Of a stretch of DNA of 32,567 nucleotides, positions 1 to 7,275 are shown in pieces. Source of the stretch: an uncultured Prevotellaceae bacterium (GTDB lineage Bacteria; Bacteroidota; Bacteroidia; Bacteroidales; Bacteroidaceae); the NCBI GenBank assembly GCA_946539475.1, contig CAMNHM010000014.1, positions 1-32,567 on the forward strand, read 5' to 3'. How positions within the stretch are numbered: position 1 is the first letter of the stretch; every line of letters begins with the position of its first letter. Under the pieces are notes generated by a model that was given only the letters and a program-made list of their open reading frames with translations, was not told the origin of the DNA and ran no database searches. Both the position numbers and the translations under genes were made by a program.

Positions 1-105
1 TGCACAGCCGGCACAATAATTTGTCTTAATTAGTGCTCATTAGTTTCTCTTTTTTACGCGACTGAGCAGCTGCCTCTTGGTGGCACCTCCGCGCGGTAGC
101 AAATT

Positions 106-133
106 CTTCACTCTTCACTCTTCACTCTTCACT
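106..133. repeat. CTTCACT heptamer tandem repeat, four perfect copies
   Basis: Four consecutive exact copies of CTTCACT lie at 106-112, 113-119, 120-126 and 127-133. The array sits in non-coding DNA. It shares the 7-base period with arrays elsewhere in the window that use different heptamers. Confidence 0.9.
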
Positions 134-336
134 TAAAAGAGCTCCGGCCTTTCCTCCGTCGCAGATCGACTAGTATCTCCGCTTCGCACGGGCGTGGCGC
201 GCGCTCCACGCTGACCCGATGTCCGTCGCCCGCCGGCGCACGGGTAGCTTTCGAACTACGGTACAAAGATACAACATTCAGATTGCGGTCTACGAATTTT
301 TTGCCGGAAATCTTTGTTAAACAATGTTAATGACCC

Positions 337-500
337 AAAAAGTGGTCATTGGTCATTAGTGGTCATTGGTCATTAAGGGTTTTGGACATGGGAAAAAATT
401 TTATTAATATAATAATATATTATTATTATATTAATACTTAATTTTGGAGGATGTGAATCGCTTAATGACAAATGACCAATGACCACTAATGACCACTTTT
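337..500. repeat. Long inverted repeat of GGTCATT heptamers around an AT-rich palindrome
   Basis: The left arm (337-377) contains GGTCATT at 344, 351, 361 and 368, with the spacer AGT after the second copy. The right arm (461-500) is nearly its reverse complement, with AATGACC at 471, 478 and 488 and the spacer ACT. Between the arms, 401-437 is almost pure A and T and is a near-perfect palindrome of TTAATATAATAAT type. The whole could form a stem of about 40 base pairs with an AT-rich hairpin inside its loop. Function is unknown; a cruciform, a protein-binding site or a mobile palindromic element are all possible. Confidence 0.8.
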
Positions 501-523
501 CCGGGATGTCTTAATTGTTAATG

Positions 524-623
524 TTGAGTCCACTTGAAAAAGTAACATACCGATGAAATGGAGTGAAATTGGACGCGCAGCCAATGTTCGCAATATCACT
601 GAGACTTTTTCAAGTGGGCTCAA
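524..623. repeat. 100-base element with 20-base terminal inverted repeats
   Basis: The segment begins with TTGAGTCCACTTGAAAAAGT (524-543) and ends with its reverse complement with one mismatch (604-623). The 60-base interior carries a small ATTGG/CCAAT stem and no coding potential. The size and structure resemble a miniature inverted-repeat element, but no target-site duplication is obvious at the edges. It may instead be a single long hairpin transcribed as RNA. Confidence 0.5.
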
Positions 624-692
624 TGTTGTAATGTCGTATTCGAATCTCTTGGCTCAGGGGGGGCTGTCCCCGTGAGTCATGGGAGAAAGTAT

Positions 693-714
693 GTGGGCTG
701 AAATTTCAGCCCAC
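693..714. repeat. Perfect 22-base palindrome
   Basis: The half-site GTGGGCTGAAA is followed directly by its exact reverse complement. There is no loop and no following run of T, so it does not look like an intrinsic terminator. It could be a binding site for a dimeric protein or the core of a repeat element. Confidence 0.6.
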
Positions 715-1010
715 GTACAGATATTACTGCCCCACCCCTTAAAGTCAACCACGTTTTCGGACTGCCCCCCCCCTCACAATCGCGATAAGGGCGCAAGATT
801 GCGCTCTCGTCCGGAATCTGCTAACTGCCTGACGGCGGAAGCAGGGCGGCCACCCTGCTACTCGCTGACGAAGACGGAGAATGCTCTGCGTAGCGACGAG
901 GTTCAACGGCGAGGTCTGCGTCGCGACGACGGACATCGAACGGCCGACGGGCGTGGAGTATGGAAATCCGTTGTTTTGCATTTTTTAACCCCAAAAAGGG
1001 GGTGGGGGAG

Positions 1011-1041
1011 TTGTCAGTCTCGGATTTTTTTTGTATCTTTG
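1011..1041 (+). promoter_or_regulatory. Bacteroidota-type promoter of nrdD
   Basis: A TTG at 1011-1013 is followed after 20 bases by TATCTTTG at 1034-1041. This matches the TTTG / TAnnTTTG pattern of the Bacteroidota primary sigma factor. Transcription would start about 40 bases before the nrdD ATG. Confidence 0.7.
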
Positions 1042-1085
1042 CAATTGTTTTCGTATAACATCTAAGCCTAAAAACCGAACCGAGT

Positions 1086-3317
1086 ATGATACAGACAGTT
1101 GAGAAGCGCGACGGACGAATCGTCGGCTTCAACGAACAGAAAATCATGGCTGCCATCCGCAAGGCCATGATGCAGACCGAGAAGGGTGAGGACGAGCACC
1201 TGATCAGCCTGATTACCGACCACGTGGCCCAGCGCGGGCGCACGCAGATGAGTGTGGAGGAGATACAAGACGCCGTGGAGCTGGAGCTGATGAAGTCGAG
1301 CCGCAAGGACGTGGCACAGAAATATATTGCCTACCGCAACCAGCGCTCCATCGCGCGCAAGGCCAAGACACGCGACGTGTTCCTGGACATCGTCAACGTG
1401 AAGTCGAACGACATCACGCGCGAGAATGCTAATATGAACGCGGACACGCCCGCGGGAATGATGATGAAGTTTGCATCGGAGTCGACGAAGCCCTTTGTCG
1501 ACGACTACCTGCTGAGCGACGAGGCCCGCGATGCCGTGAAGCAGAACCTGCTGCACATCCACGACAAGGACTACTACCCCACGAAGTCGCTCACCTGCGT
1601 GCAGCACCCCCTGGACAACATTCTGAACTGCGGGTTCATTGCCGGCCACGGCGCGTCGCGCCCTGCCCGTCGCATCGAGACGGCCAGCGTGCTGGCGTGC
1701 ATCTCGATGGAGTGTGCGCAGAACGAGATGCACGGCGGGCAGGCCATCCCCGCCTTCGACTTCTACCTGGCTCCCTTCGTGCGCCTGACGTATATTGAAG
1801 AGGTGAAGAACCTCGAGGAGCTCAACGGCGAGGACTACTCGCAGCTGTACGACGAGCCGCTGATGGACTACCTGCGGCAGCCGCTGGACGGGCTGAAGGG
1901 CGTCGACCGCGTGCGCCAGCATGCTATGAACAAGACCGTGGGGCGCGTCCATCAGGCGATGGAAGCCTTCATCCACAACATGAACACGATCCACTCGCGC
2001 GGCGGCAACCAGGTGGTGTTCTCGTCGATCAACTACGGTACCGACACCTCGGCCGAGGGGCGGTGCGTGATGCGCGAGATACTGCTGTCGACCTACGAGG
2101 GCGTGGGCGCCGGCGAGACGGCCATCTTCCCCATCCAGATATGGAAGAAGAAGCGCGGCGTGAACTACCTGCCCGAGGACCGCAACTTCGACCTCTACCA
2201 GCTGGCCTGCAAGGTGACGGCGCGCCGTTTCTTCCCCAACTTCCTGAACCTCGACGCGTCGTTCAATCAGAGCGACGAGTGGCGCGCCGACGATCCGAAG
2301 CGCTACCTGCACGAGGTGGCCACGATGGGCTGTCGCACGCGTGTCTTCGAGAACCGCTTCGGCCCGAAGACGTCGATAGGTCGCGGCAACCTGTCGTTCT
2401 CGACCATCAACATCGTGCGCCTGGCGCTGGAGTGCAGGGACATCGAGGACAAGGAGCAGCGCATAGGGCAGTTCTTCGCCCGTCTCGACCAGATGCTCGA
2501 GGTGACGGCAAAGCAGCTCGACGACCGCTTCGAGTTCCAGAAGACGGCCCTCGCCAAGCAGTTCCCCCTGCTGATGAAGAGCCTCTGGATCGGTGCCGAC
2601 AAGCTGGGCCCGAACGAGAAGGTGGCGAGCGTCATCAACCAGGGCACGCTGGGCATCGGCTTCATCGGCCTGGCAGAGTGCCTCGTGGCCCTCATCGGCA
2701 AGCATCACGGCGAGAGCGAGGAGGCGCAGCAGCTGGGCCTGCGCATCATTACCTACATGCGCGACCGCGTGAACGACTTCTCGGAGCGCTACCACCACAA
2801 CTACTCCGTGCTGGCCACGCCTGCCGAGGGCCTGGCAGGACGCTTCACGAAGCGCGACCGCAAGGACTTCGGCGTGCTCAAGGGCATCACCGACCGCGAC
2901 TACTATACCAACTCGAACCACGTGCCCGTCTACTACAAGTGCTCGGCTCGCCATAAGGCAGAGGTGGAGGCCCCCTATCACACGCTGACGCGCGGCGGGC
3001 ACATCTTCTACGTAGAGATCGACGGCGACGCCACACACAACCCGCAGGTGATCATGAGCGTCGTCGACATGATGGACCGCCTCGACATGGGCTACGGCTC
3101 GGTGAACCACAACCGCAACCGCTGCATGGACTGCGGCTACGAGAATGCCACCCCCGACCTGAAGGTGTGTCCGCGATGCGGCTCTAAGAACATCGACCGC
3201 CTGCAGCGCATCACGGGATACCTCGTGGGCACCACCGACCGCTGGAACTCGGGCAAGCTGGCAGAACTCAACGACCGCGTGACGCACATCGACGACGGGG
3301 AGCAGAAGCTGTTCTGA
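1086..3317 (+). CDS. nrdD: Anaerobic ribonucleoside-triphosphate reductase (class III), large subunit
   Basis: The 743-residue protein makes deoxyribonucleotides from ribonucleoside triphosphates under anaerobic conditions, using a glycyl radical. Residues 1-95 form an ATP-cone domain (starting VEKRDGRIVGFNEQKI), the allosteric site. The middle carries the barrel with cysteine motifs such as CISMECAQNE and MGCRTRV. Near the end, C680, C683, C695 and C698 form the zinc site, and G711 in RITGYL is the expected radical glycine, followed by RWNSGK. Length is normal for the family. The ATG at 1086 places the ATP-cone at the usual distance, and a promoter lies just upstream. Its activase nrdG follows 77 bases later in the same direction, so the two are almost certainly co-transcribed. 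The identification is very secure. Confidence 0.97.
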   Translation: MIQTVEKRDGRIVGFNEQKIMAAIRKAMMQTEKGEDEHLISLITDHVAQRGRTQMSVEEIQDAVELELMKSSRKDVAQKYIAYRNQRSIARKAKTRDVFLDIVNVKSNDITRENANMNADTPAGMMMKFASESTKPFVDDYLLSDEARDAVKQNLLHIHDKDYYPTKSLTCVQHPLDNILNCGFIAGHGASRPARRIETASVLACISMECAQNEMHGGQAIPAFDFYLAPFVRLTYIEEVKNLEELNGEDYSQLYDEPLMDYLRQPLDGLKGVDRVRQHAMNKTVGRVHQAMEAFIHNMNTIHSRGGNQVVFSSINYGTDTSAEGRCVMREILLSTYEGVGAGETAIFPIQIWKKKRGVNYLPEDRNFDLYQLACKVTARRFFPNFLNLDASFNQSDEWRADDPKRYLHEVATMGCRTRVFENRFGPKTSIGRGNLSFSTINIVRLALECRDIEDKEQRIGQFFARLDQMLEVTAKQLDDRFEFQKTALAKQFPLLMKSLWIGADKLGPNEKVASVINQGTLGIGFIGLAECLVALIGKHHGESEEAQQLGLRIITYMRDRVNDFSERYHHNYSVLATPAEGLAGRFTKRDRKDFGVLKGITDRDYYTNSNHVPVYYKCSARHKAEVEAPYHTLTRGGHIFYVEIDGDATHNPQVIMSVVDMMDRLDMGYGSVNHNRNRCMDCGYENATPDLKVCPRCGSKNIDRLQRITGYLVGTTDRWNSGKLAELNDRVTHIDDGEQKLF

Positions 3318-3392
3318 CTTTAGGCTTTTGACTCTAGACTTTAGACTTTAGACTACAGACTACAGACTTTAGACTACAGACTTTAGACTTCT
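3316..3392. repeat. Eleven tandem heptamers (GACTTTA / GACTACA) filling the nrdD-nrdG gap
   Basis: The array can be read as eleven consecutive 7-base units without a gap: mainly GACTTTA and GACTACA, with the variants GGCTTTT, GACTCTA and GACTTCT. It begins inside the nrdD stop codon and ends two bases before the nrdG ATG, so it makes up essentially the whole spacer and would lie in the ribosome-binding region of nrdG. The same heptamers recur at 5900-5958. Confidence 0.9.
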
Positions 3393-3394
3393 GG

Positions 3395-3895
3395 ATGCTA
3401 CAGATACTGCAGATAATAGAGGATACGATGGTCGACGGGCCGGGGCTGAGGACGTCGGTGTACTGCGCCGGATGCCGGCATCAGTGCCCGGGCTGCCACA
3501 ACCCGCAGTCGTGGGACCCGCAGGGCGGACATGTGATGACCACTGCCGACATCCTGCGCGTCATCGAGGCCGACCCCTACACACGGGGCGTCACCTTCAC
3601 CGGCGGCGACCCGATGTACCAGCCCGAGGGCTTTGCCGACCTGGCACGAGCCATCCGAAAGGAAGTGCCACAGAAGGATATCTGGTGCTATACGGGATTC
3701 CTCTACGAACAGCTGCTCGCACTGCCCCGCCAACGCCAGCTGCTGGAGCTGATCGATGTGCTCGTCGACGGGCCCTTCCTGCGCCAGCAGCGCACGGAGG
3801 AACTGCCCTTCAGAGGCTCTGCCAACCAGCGCATCATCGACGTACAGGCGTCGCTGGCGCAGCAGCGCGTGGTGACGATGAGGCTTGAGGTGTGA
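3395..3895 (+). CDS. nrdG: Anaerobic ribonucleotide reductase activating protein (radical SAM)
   Basis: The 166-residue protein generates the glycyl radical on NrdD from S-adenosylmethionine and an electron. The iron-sulfur cluster motif is C27, C31 and C34 in CRHQCPGC, and TFTGGDPM (about residues 66-75) is the usual SAM-contact motif of this family. The N-terminus, ILQIIEDTMVDGPGLRTSVY, matches the family, which supports the ATG at 3395. No ribosome-binding site is visible because the spacer is made of heptamer repeats. Pairing with nrdD makes the assignment secure. Confidence 0.95.
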   Translation: MLQILQIIEDTMVDGPGLRTSVYCAGCRHQCPGCHNPQSWDPQGGHVMTTADILRVIEADPYTRGVTFTGGDPMYQPEGFADLARAIRKEVPQKDIWCYTGFLYEQLLALPRQRQLLELIDVLVDGPFLRQQRTEELPFRGSANQRIIDVQASLAQQRVVTMRLEV

Positions 3896-3976
3896 TGGAA
3901 ACAACTCATCGGTTTCTCTGTATGAATGACTGGGCAGTTGCGGTACGAGATTTGTAATGTGAAAAGAAATACGACG

Positions 3977-4462
3977 ATGAAAAAGATGATGACGATGGTT
4001 GCGCTGGCAGTGTGGATGCTGACGGGATGCATCAGCCAGCAGCAGCGACTGGAGAGACAAGCGGCGACGGCACAGGCCGTCCGCCAGGCTGTCGAGACGC
4101 GGCAGCTGACGGTGGAGGTGCGCTTCATGCAGACGCAGCGCTATGGCAGCCATCGCGTCAGCTCCGACTTCTTCCTGCGCCTTCGTGGCGACACCCTCGA
4201 CAGCTACCTGCCCTTCCTGGGGCGCGCCTACACGGCTCCCTTGGGCTCGCCGTCGCAGGGGCTGAACTTCACGTCGGCCATTGAGCACTTCCGCCGCTCG
4301 CCGCTGAACGACGGTGGCGTGCGCCTGGAGATGAGCGTGCGCAGCGAGGAAGACCGTTTCGAATATCGTCTCGACGTCTTCCCCAACGGCAAGGCTTACA
4401 TCCACGTCCGTCCGCAGGAGCGCGATGCGGTGAGCTTCGACGGGGAAGCGGTGCTATTTTGA
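3977..4462 (+). CDS. Small lipoprotein, probably DUF4251 family
   Basis: The 161-residue product starts with a lipoprotein signal: a lysine-rich start, a hydrophobic stretch and the lipobox LTGC with Cys18. It is therefore expected to be anchored in a membrane facing the periplasm or the cell surface. I chose the ATG at 3977 rather than the in-frame ATG at 3926 because only the later start gives a proper signal peptide. The mature part, with DTLDSYLPFLGRAYTAP and a later PNGKAYIHV, resembles the Bacteroidota-specific DUF4251 proteins from memory; the function of that family is not known. It sits 81 bases after nrdG and 24 bases before the first cobalamin gene, all in one direction, so it may be co-transcribed with either. 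Confidence 0.8.
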   Translation: MKKMMTMVALAVWMLTGCISQQQRLERQAATAQAVRQAVETRQLTVEVRFMQTQRYGSHRVSSDFFLRLRGDTLDSYLPFLGRAYTAPLGSPSQGLNFTSAIEHFRRSPLNDGGVRLEMSVRSEEDRFEYRLDVFPNGKAYIHVRPQERDAVSFDGEAVLF

Positions 4463-4486
4463 GAGCGAAGAGATTTTTTTGTTTGA

Positions 4487-5896
4487 ATGATGAAGAAAGG
4501 TAGGATCATCGTAGCAGGCATCGGGCCTGGCAATGCGGCAGACATGACGCCGGCGGTACTCGAGGCCGTGGCGCAGGCGGATGCCGTGGTAGGGTATAAG
4601 TACTATTTCCAGTTCGTGGCGGCTGCGCTGCGCGAGGACTGCGAGTGCGTCGACACGGGCATGCACCATGAGCGTGAGCGTGCCCAGCGGGCCTTTGAGC
4701 TCGCCGCCGAAGGGAAGACGGTGGTCGTGATATCGTCGGGCGATGCCTCGATCTACGGTATGACGCCGCTCGTCTACGAGATGCGTCGCGAGCTGCAGAC
4801 GGACGTCGAGATCACGTCGCTGCCAGGCGTCTCAGCCTTCCAGAAAGCGTCGTCGCTGCTGGGCGCTCCCACGGGTCACGACCTCTGCGTGATCTCGCTG
4901 AGCGACCTGATGACGCCCTGGGAGACGATCGAGCGGCGCATCCTTGCCGCTGCCGTCGGCGACTTCGTGACGGCAGTCTACAACCCCCGTTCCCACGACC
5001 GCTACTGGCAGCTCTACCGCCTGCAGGAGCTGATGCTGAAGCATCGCTCGCCGTCGACGCCCGTGGGCTACGTGCGGCAGGCAGGTCGCGACGACGAGCA
5101 GACGACGGTGACGACGCTGGGCGAGCTGGATCCTGAGCAGGTCGACATGCTGACGGTGGTGCTGATAGGCAACTCGCAGACGTATGTCGACGGCGGGAAG
5201 ATGATCACCCCGCGCGGATACTATCGCGAACAGGCGCAGCAGGAGAAGCCCGGACAGCAGATTATGATCGAGTCGTTTCGCACCATCGAGCGCGAGCTGC
5301 GCCGCCAGGACTGGCCCCTGGACCATAAGTGGGCACTGCTGCATGCCATCCACACCACCGCCGACTTCGACATGGAGCGCATCCTCTACTCCGACCCGGG
5401 GGCCGTGGAGGCACTCTATCATAAGATATGTACGCGCGAACTGACGACGATCGTCACCGACGTCACGATGGCTGCCAGCGGCATCCGAAAAGGAGCCTTG
5501 CAGCGCCTGGGGCTGGAGGTGAGGTGCTACCTGGGCGATGAGCGCACGGCCGATCTCTGCAGCAGCGAGGCAGGCATTACTCGCACGCAGGCCGGCATCC
5601 GCCTGGCAGTAGAGGAGCATCCCGATGCCCTCTTCGTCTTTGGCAATGCCCCCACGGCGCTGATGGAGCTCTGTCGGCAGATACGTCGCGGAAAGGCACA
5701 CCCTGCGGGCATCATTGCCGCGCCGGTGGGCTTTGTCCACGTGCGCGAGTCGAAGCATATGGTGAAGCCCTTCCGCGAGATTCCCAAGATCATCGTCGAG
5801 GGTCGCAAGGGCGGCTCTAACCTCGCTGCCACGCTCTGCAACGCCATCCTGACGTTCGACGACGCTGAGCAGCTGCGTCCGGGGAGGGATTTGTGA
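4487..5896 (+). CDS. cobJ-cbiC: Fused precorrin-3B C17-methyltransferase and precorrin-8X methylmutase
   Basis: The 469-residue protein joins two corrin-ring enzymes. Residues 1-245 are a tetrapyrrole methylase of the CobJ/CbiH type (IVAGIGPGNAADMTP at the start, SSGDASIYGM at 83-92, TAVYNPRSHDR at 162-172), which methylates C17 and contracts the ring. Residues 255-465 are CobH/CbiC, which moves a methyl group from C11 to C12; H289 in AIHTTADFD is the expected catalytic histidine and GNAPTAL (386-392) is the family signature. In the anaerobic route the substrates would carry cobalt. CbiG and CbiD nearby point to that route. It is the first cobalamin gene of the cluster, and a 116-base gap separates it from the next. 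The fusion order is known in Bacteroidota. Confidence 0.94.
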   Translation: MMKKGRIIVAGIGPGNAADMTPAVLEAVAQADAVVGYKYYFQFVAAALREDCECVDTGMHHERERAQRAFELAAEGKTVVVISSGDASIYGMTPLVYEMRRELQTDVEITSLPGVSAFQKASSLLGAPTGHDLCVISLSDLMTPWETIERRILAAAVGDFVTAVYNPRSHDRYWQLYRLQELMLKHRSPSTPVGYVRQAGRDDEQTTVTTLGELDPEQVDMLTVVLIGNSQTYVDGGKMITPRGYYREQAQQEKPGQQIMIESFRTIERELRRQDWPLDHKWALLHAIHTTADFDMERILYSDPGAVEALYHKICTRELTTIVTDVTMAASGIRKGALQRLGLEVRCYLGDERTADLCSSEAGITRTQAGIRLAVEEHPDALFVFGNAPTALMELCRQIRRGKAHPAGIIAAPVGFVHVRESKHMVKPFREIPKIIVEGRKGGSNLAATLCNAILTFDDAEQLRPGRDL

Positions 5897-5899
5897 GTT

Positions 5900-5958
5900 G
5901 ACTATAGACGGCTTTAGACTATAGACTACAGACTTTAGACTATAGACTACAGACTTTG
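5900..5958. repeat. Second GACTTTA / GACTACA heptamer array
   Basis: The units GACTATA, GACTACA and GACTTTA follow each other with a 7-base period from 5917 to 5958. One GACTATA unit at 5900 is set off by a 10-base variant. The array lies in the gap between the first and second cobalamin genes and uses the same units as the array between nrdD and nrdG about 2.5 kb away. Confidence 0.88.
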
Positions 5959-6012
5959 GAACTTTGAGTTGGGAATTTAGGGTTTAGAGACTTTTTTGTT
6001 AGGAATTTAGAA

Positions 6013-7275
6013 TTGAAGTTTATTGTCATAGGGATTAGCGATCGTCCGCAGCCGTATATGGCGCCAGAAGTGGTGGCGGTGATCAAGAGAGGACGGGTGT
6101 TCAGTGGTGGCAGACGACATCATGAGCTGGTGGCACAGCTGCTGCCTGAGGGTGCGGTGTGGGTGGACATCACGGTGCCGCTCGACGGCGTGTTCGCGCA
6201 GTATGCCTTGCTCTCCAGCAGCGATCCTGCGCTCGAGATCATCGTCTTTGCCAGCGGCGACCCCCTGTTCTTTGGTTTTGCCAATACCATCCGCAGGAAG
6301 ATGCCTGATGCGGAGGTCGTGGTCTATCCGTCGTTCAATTCGCTGCAGACGCTCGCCCACCGCCTGCTGCTGCCCTATCACGACATGCGTGTGGCGTCGC
6401 TGACGGGGCGCCCGTGGCCAGCCTTCGACCGTGCGCTCATCGAGCGCTCGACGATGATTGGCGTCCTCACCGACCACTTACACACGCCAGCCGCCATTGC
6501 CCAGCGGATGATGGACTATGGCTACGTCGACTATACGATGCACGTGGGCGAGCGCCTGGGCAGCGATAGCGGCGAGTGCCTGCTGACGCTCACCCTCGAG
6601 GAGGCAGCGCAGCGCACCTTTGCACACCCCAACTGCCTCATCCTTGAAGCCTGCCGTCCCTTGGCGCCAAGACCCTTCGGCATTGCCGATACCGCCTTCG
6701 CCCTGCTCGACGGACGAGAGAAGATGATCACGAAGATGCCCATCCGCCTGCTCACGCTGCAGGCGCTGGAGCTGGCGCAGCACAGCGTGCTGTGGGACAT
6801 CGGCTTCTGCACGGGTAGCGTGTCGGTAGAGGCTCGCCTGAGCTTCCCCGACGTACGTATCACGGCGTTCGAGGTGCGCAGGGAGTGCGAGGCAATCATC
6901 CGCGAGAACATGCGTCGCCACGGTGCTCCGGGCATCGATGTGGTGATGGGCGACTTCCTCGACGTCTGTCGCGCTGAGTGTTCGACGGACGCTGTCTGCG
7001 CCGCCTACGGACGCCCTGATGCCGTCTTCATCGGCGGGCACGGCGGGCAGCTGGCGGCAATCCTGCGGCGGGTGGCGAGCGTGATGCCCAAGGGTGGAGT
7101 GATCGTGATGAACAGCGTCACCTCAGCCGTCGTAGAGGAGGCAACAGGGCATCGTCCGTCCAGCCGACAACTCTGGGACGACGCCTGTCGCGAGCTGGGA
7201 CTCACACAGGAGCCACCCCTGCGCATACAGCTGAACGACTATAACCCCATAGAAATCCTGAAATGCAGAACATAG
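6013..7275 (+). CDS. cobL: Precorrin-6Y C5,15-methyltransferase (decarboxylating), CbiE-CbiT fusion
   Basis: The 420-residue enzyme adds methyl groups at C5 and C15 of the corrin ring and removes the acetate carboxyl group at C12. Residues 1-235 are the CbiE tetrapyrrole methylase (FIVIGISDRPQPYM at the start, SGGRRHHEL, FASGDPLFFG at about 79-88). Residues 240-420 are the CbiT SAM methyltransferase, with the nucleotide site WDIGFCTGSVSVEA. That site has FCTG where many homologues have GAGTG or similar. The start is a TTG: no ATG or GTG exists between the in-frame stop at 5965-5967 and the first beta strand, and the next ATG would remove the conserved N-terminus. The gene overlaps the following one by 13 bases. 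Confidence 0.93.
   Translation: MKFIVIGISDRPQPYMAPEVVAVIKRGRVFSGGRRHHELVAQLLPEGAVWVDITVPLDGVFAQYALLSSSDPALEIIVFASGDPLFFGFANTIRRKMPDAEVVVYPSFNSLQTLAHRLLLPYHDMRVASLTGRPWPAFDRALIERSTMIGVLTDHLHTPAAIAQRMMDYGYVDYTMHVGERLGSDSGECLLTLTLEEAAQRTFAHPNCLILEACRPLAPRPFGIADTAFALLDGREKMITKMPIRLLTLQALELAQHSVLWDIGFCTGSVSVEARLSFPDVRITAFEVRRECEAIIRENMRRHGAPGIDVVMGDFLDVCRAECSTDAVCAAYGRPDAVFIGGHGGQLAAILRRVASVMPKGGVIVMNSVTSAVVEEATGHRPSSRQLWDDACRELGLTQEPPLRIQLNDYNPIEILKCRT

Larger units (their letters stand above)
1..1085. other. Non-coding region, rich in repeats, upstream of nrdD
   Basis: No convincing gene is seen on either strand. From left to right it holds a CTTCACT heptamer array, a GC-rich stretch (about 135-262) without recognisable content, a long inverted repeat of GGTCATT heptamers around an AT-rich palindrome, a pair of 20-base inverted repeats, a perfect palindrome at 693-714, a second GC-rich stretch (about 776-960), and the nrdD promoter. 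The open frames across the GC-rich stretches have no start context, no family signature and an arginine- and serine-rich composition typical of chance frames in GC-rich DNA. The two GC-rich stretches share a short match in opposite orientation (CGATGTCCGTCG near 216 and its complement near 929), so they may be diverged copies of a dispersed element. Confidence 0.6.

Noticed and set aside
679..1065. Open frames on both strands upstream of nrdD
   Set aside because: They run across a palindrome, a C-run and the nrdD promoter. The products are low in complexity and lack any family signature. At best they mark a repeated non-coding element.
1068..3287. A 739-codon open frame antisense to nrdD
   Set aside because: It is a by-product of GC-rich codon use on the opposite strand. 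The product is rich in V, H, L and R with no domain, while nrdD on the plus strand is complete and conserved.
3398..4405. Long antisense open frame across nrdG and the lipoprotein gene
   Set aside because: It crosses two genuine genes and the repeat-containing gap, and the product has no recognisable family or signal.
3896..4486. Cobalamin riboswitch before the cobalamin genes
   Set aside because: I looked for the conserved B12-box pattern (AGCCAGGAGACCTGCC-like) in front of the lipoprotein and cobJ genes, and in the gap before cobL, and found none. A covariance-model scan would be needed to exclude a diverged one.
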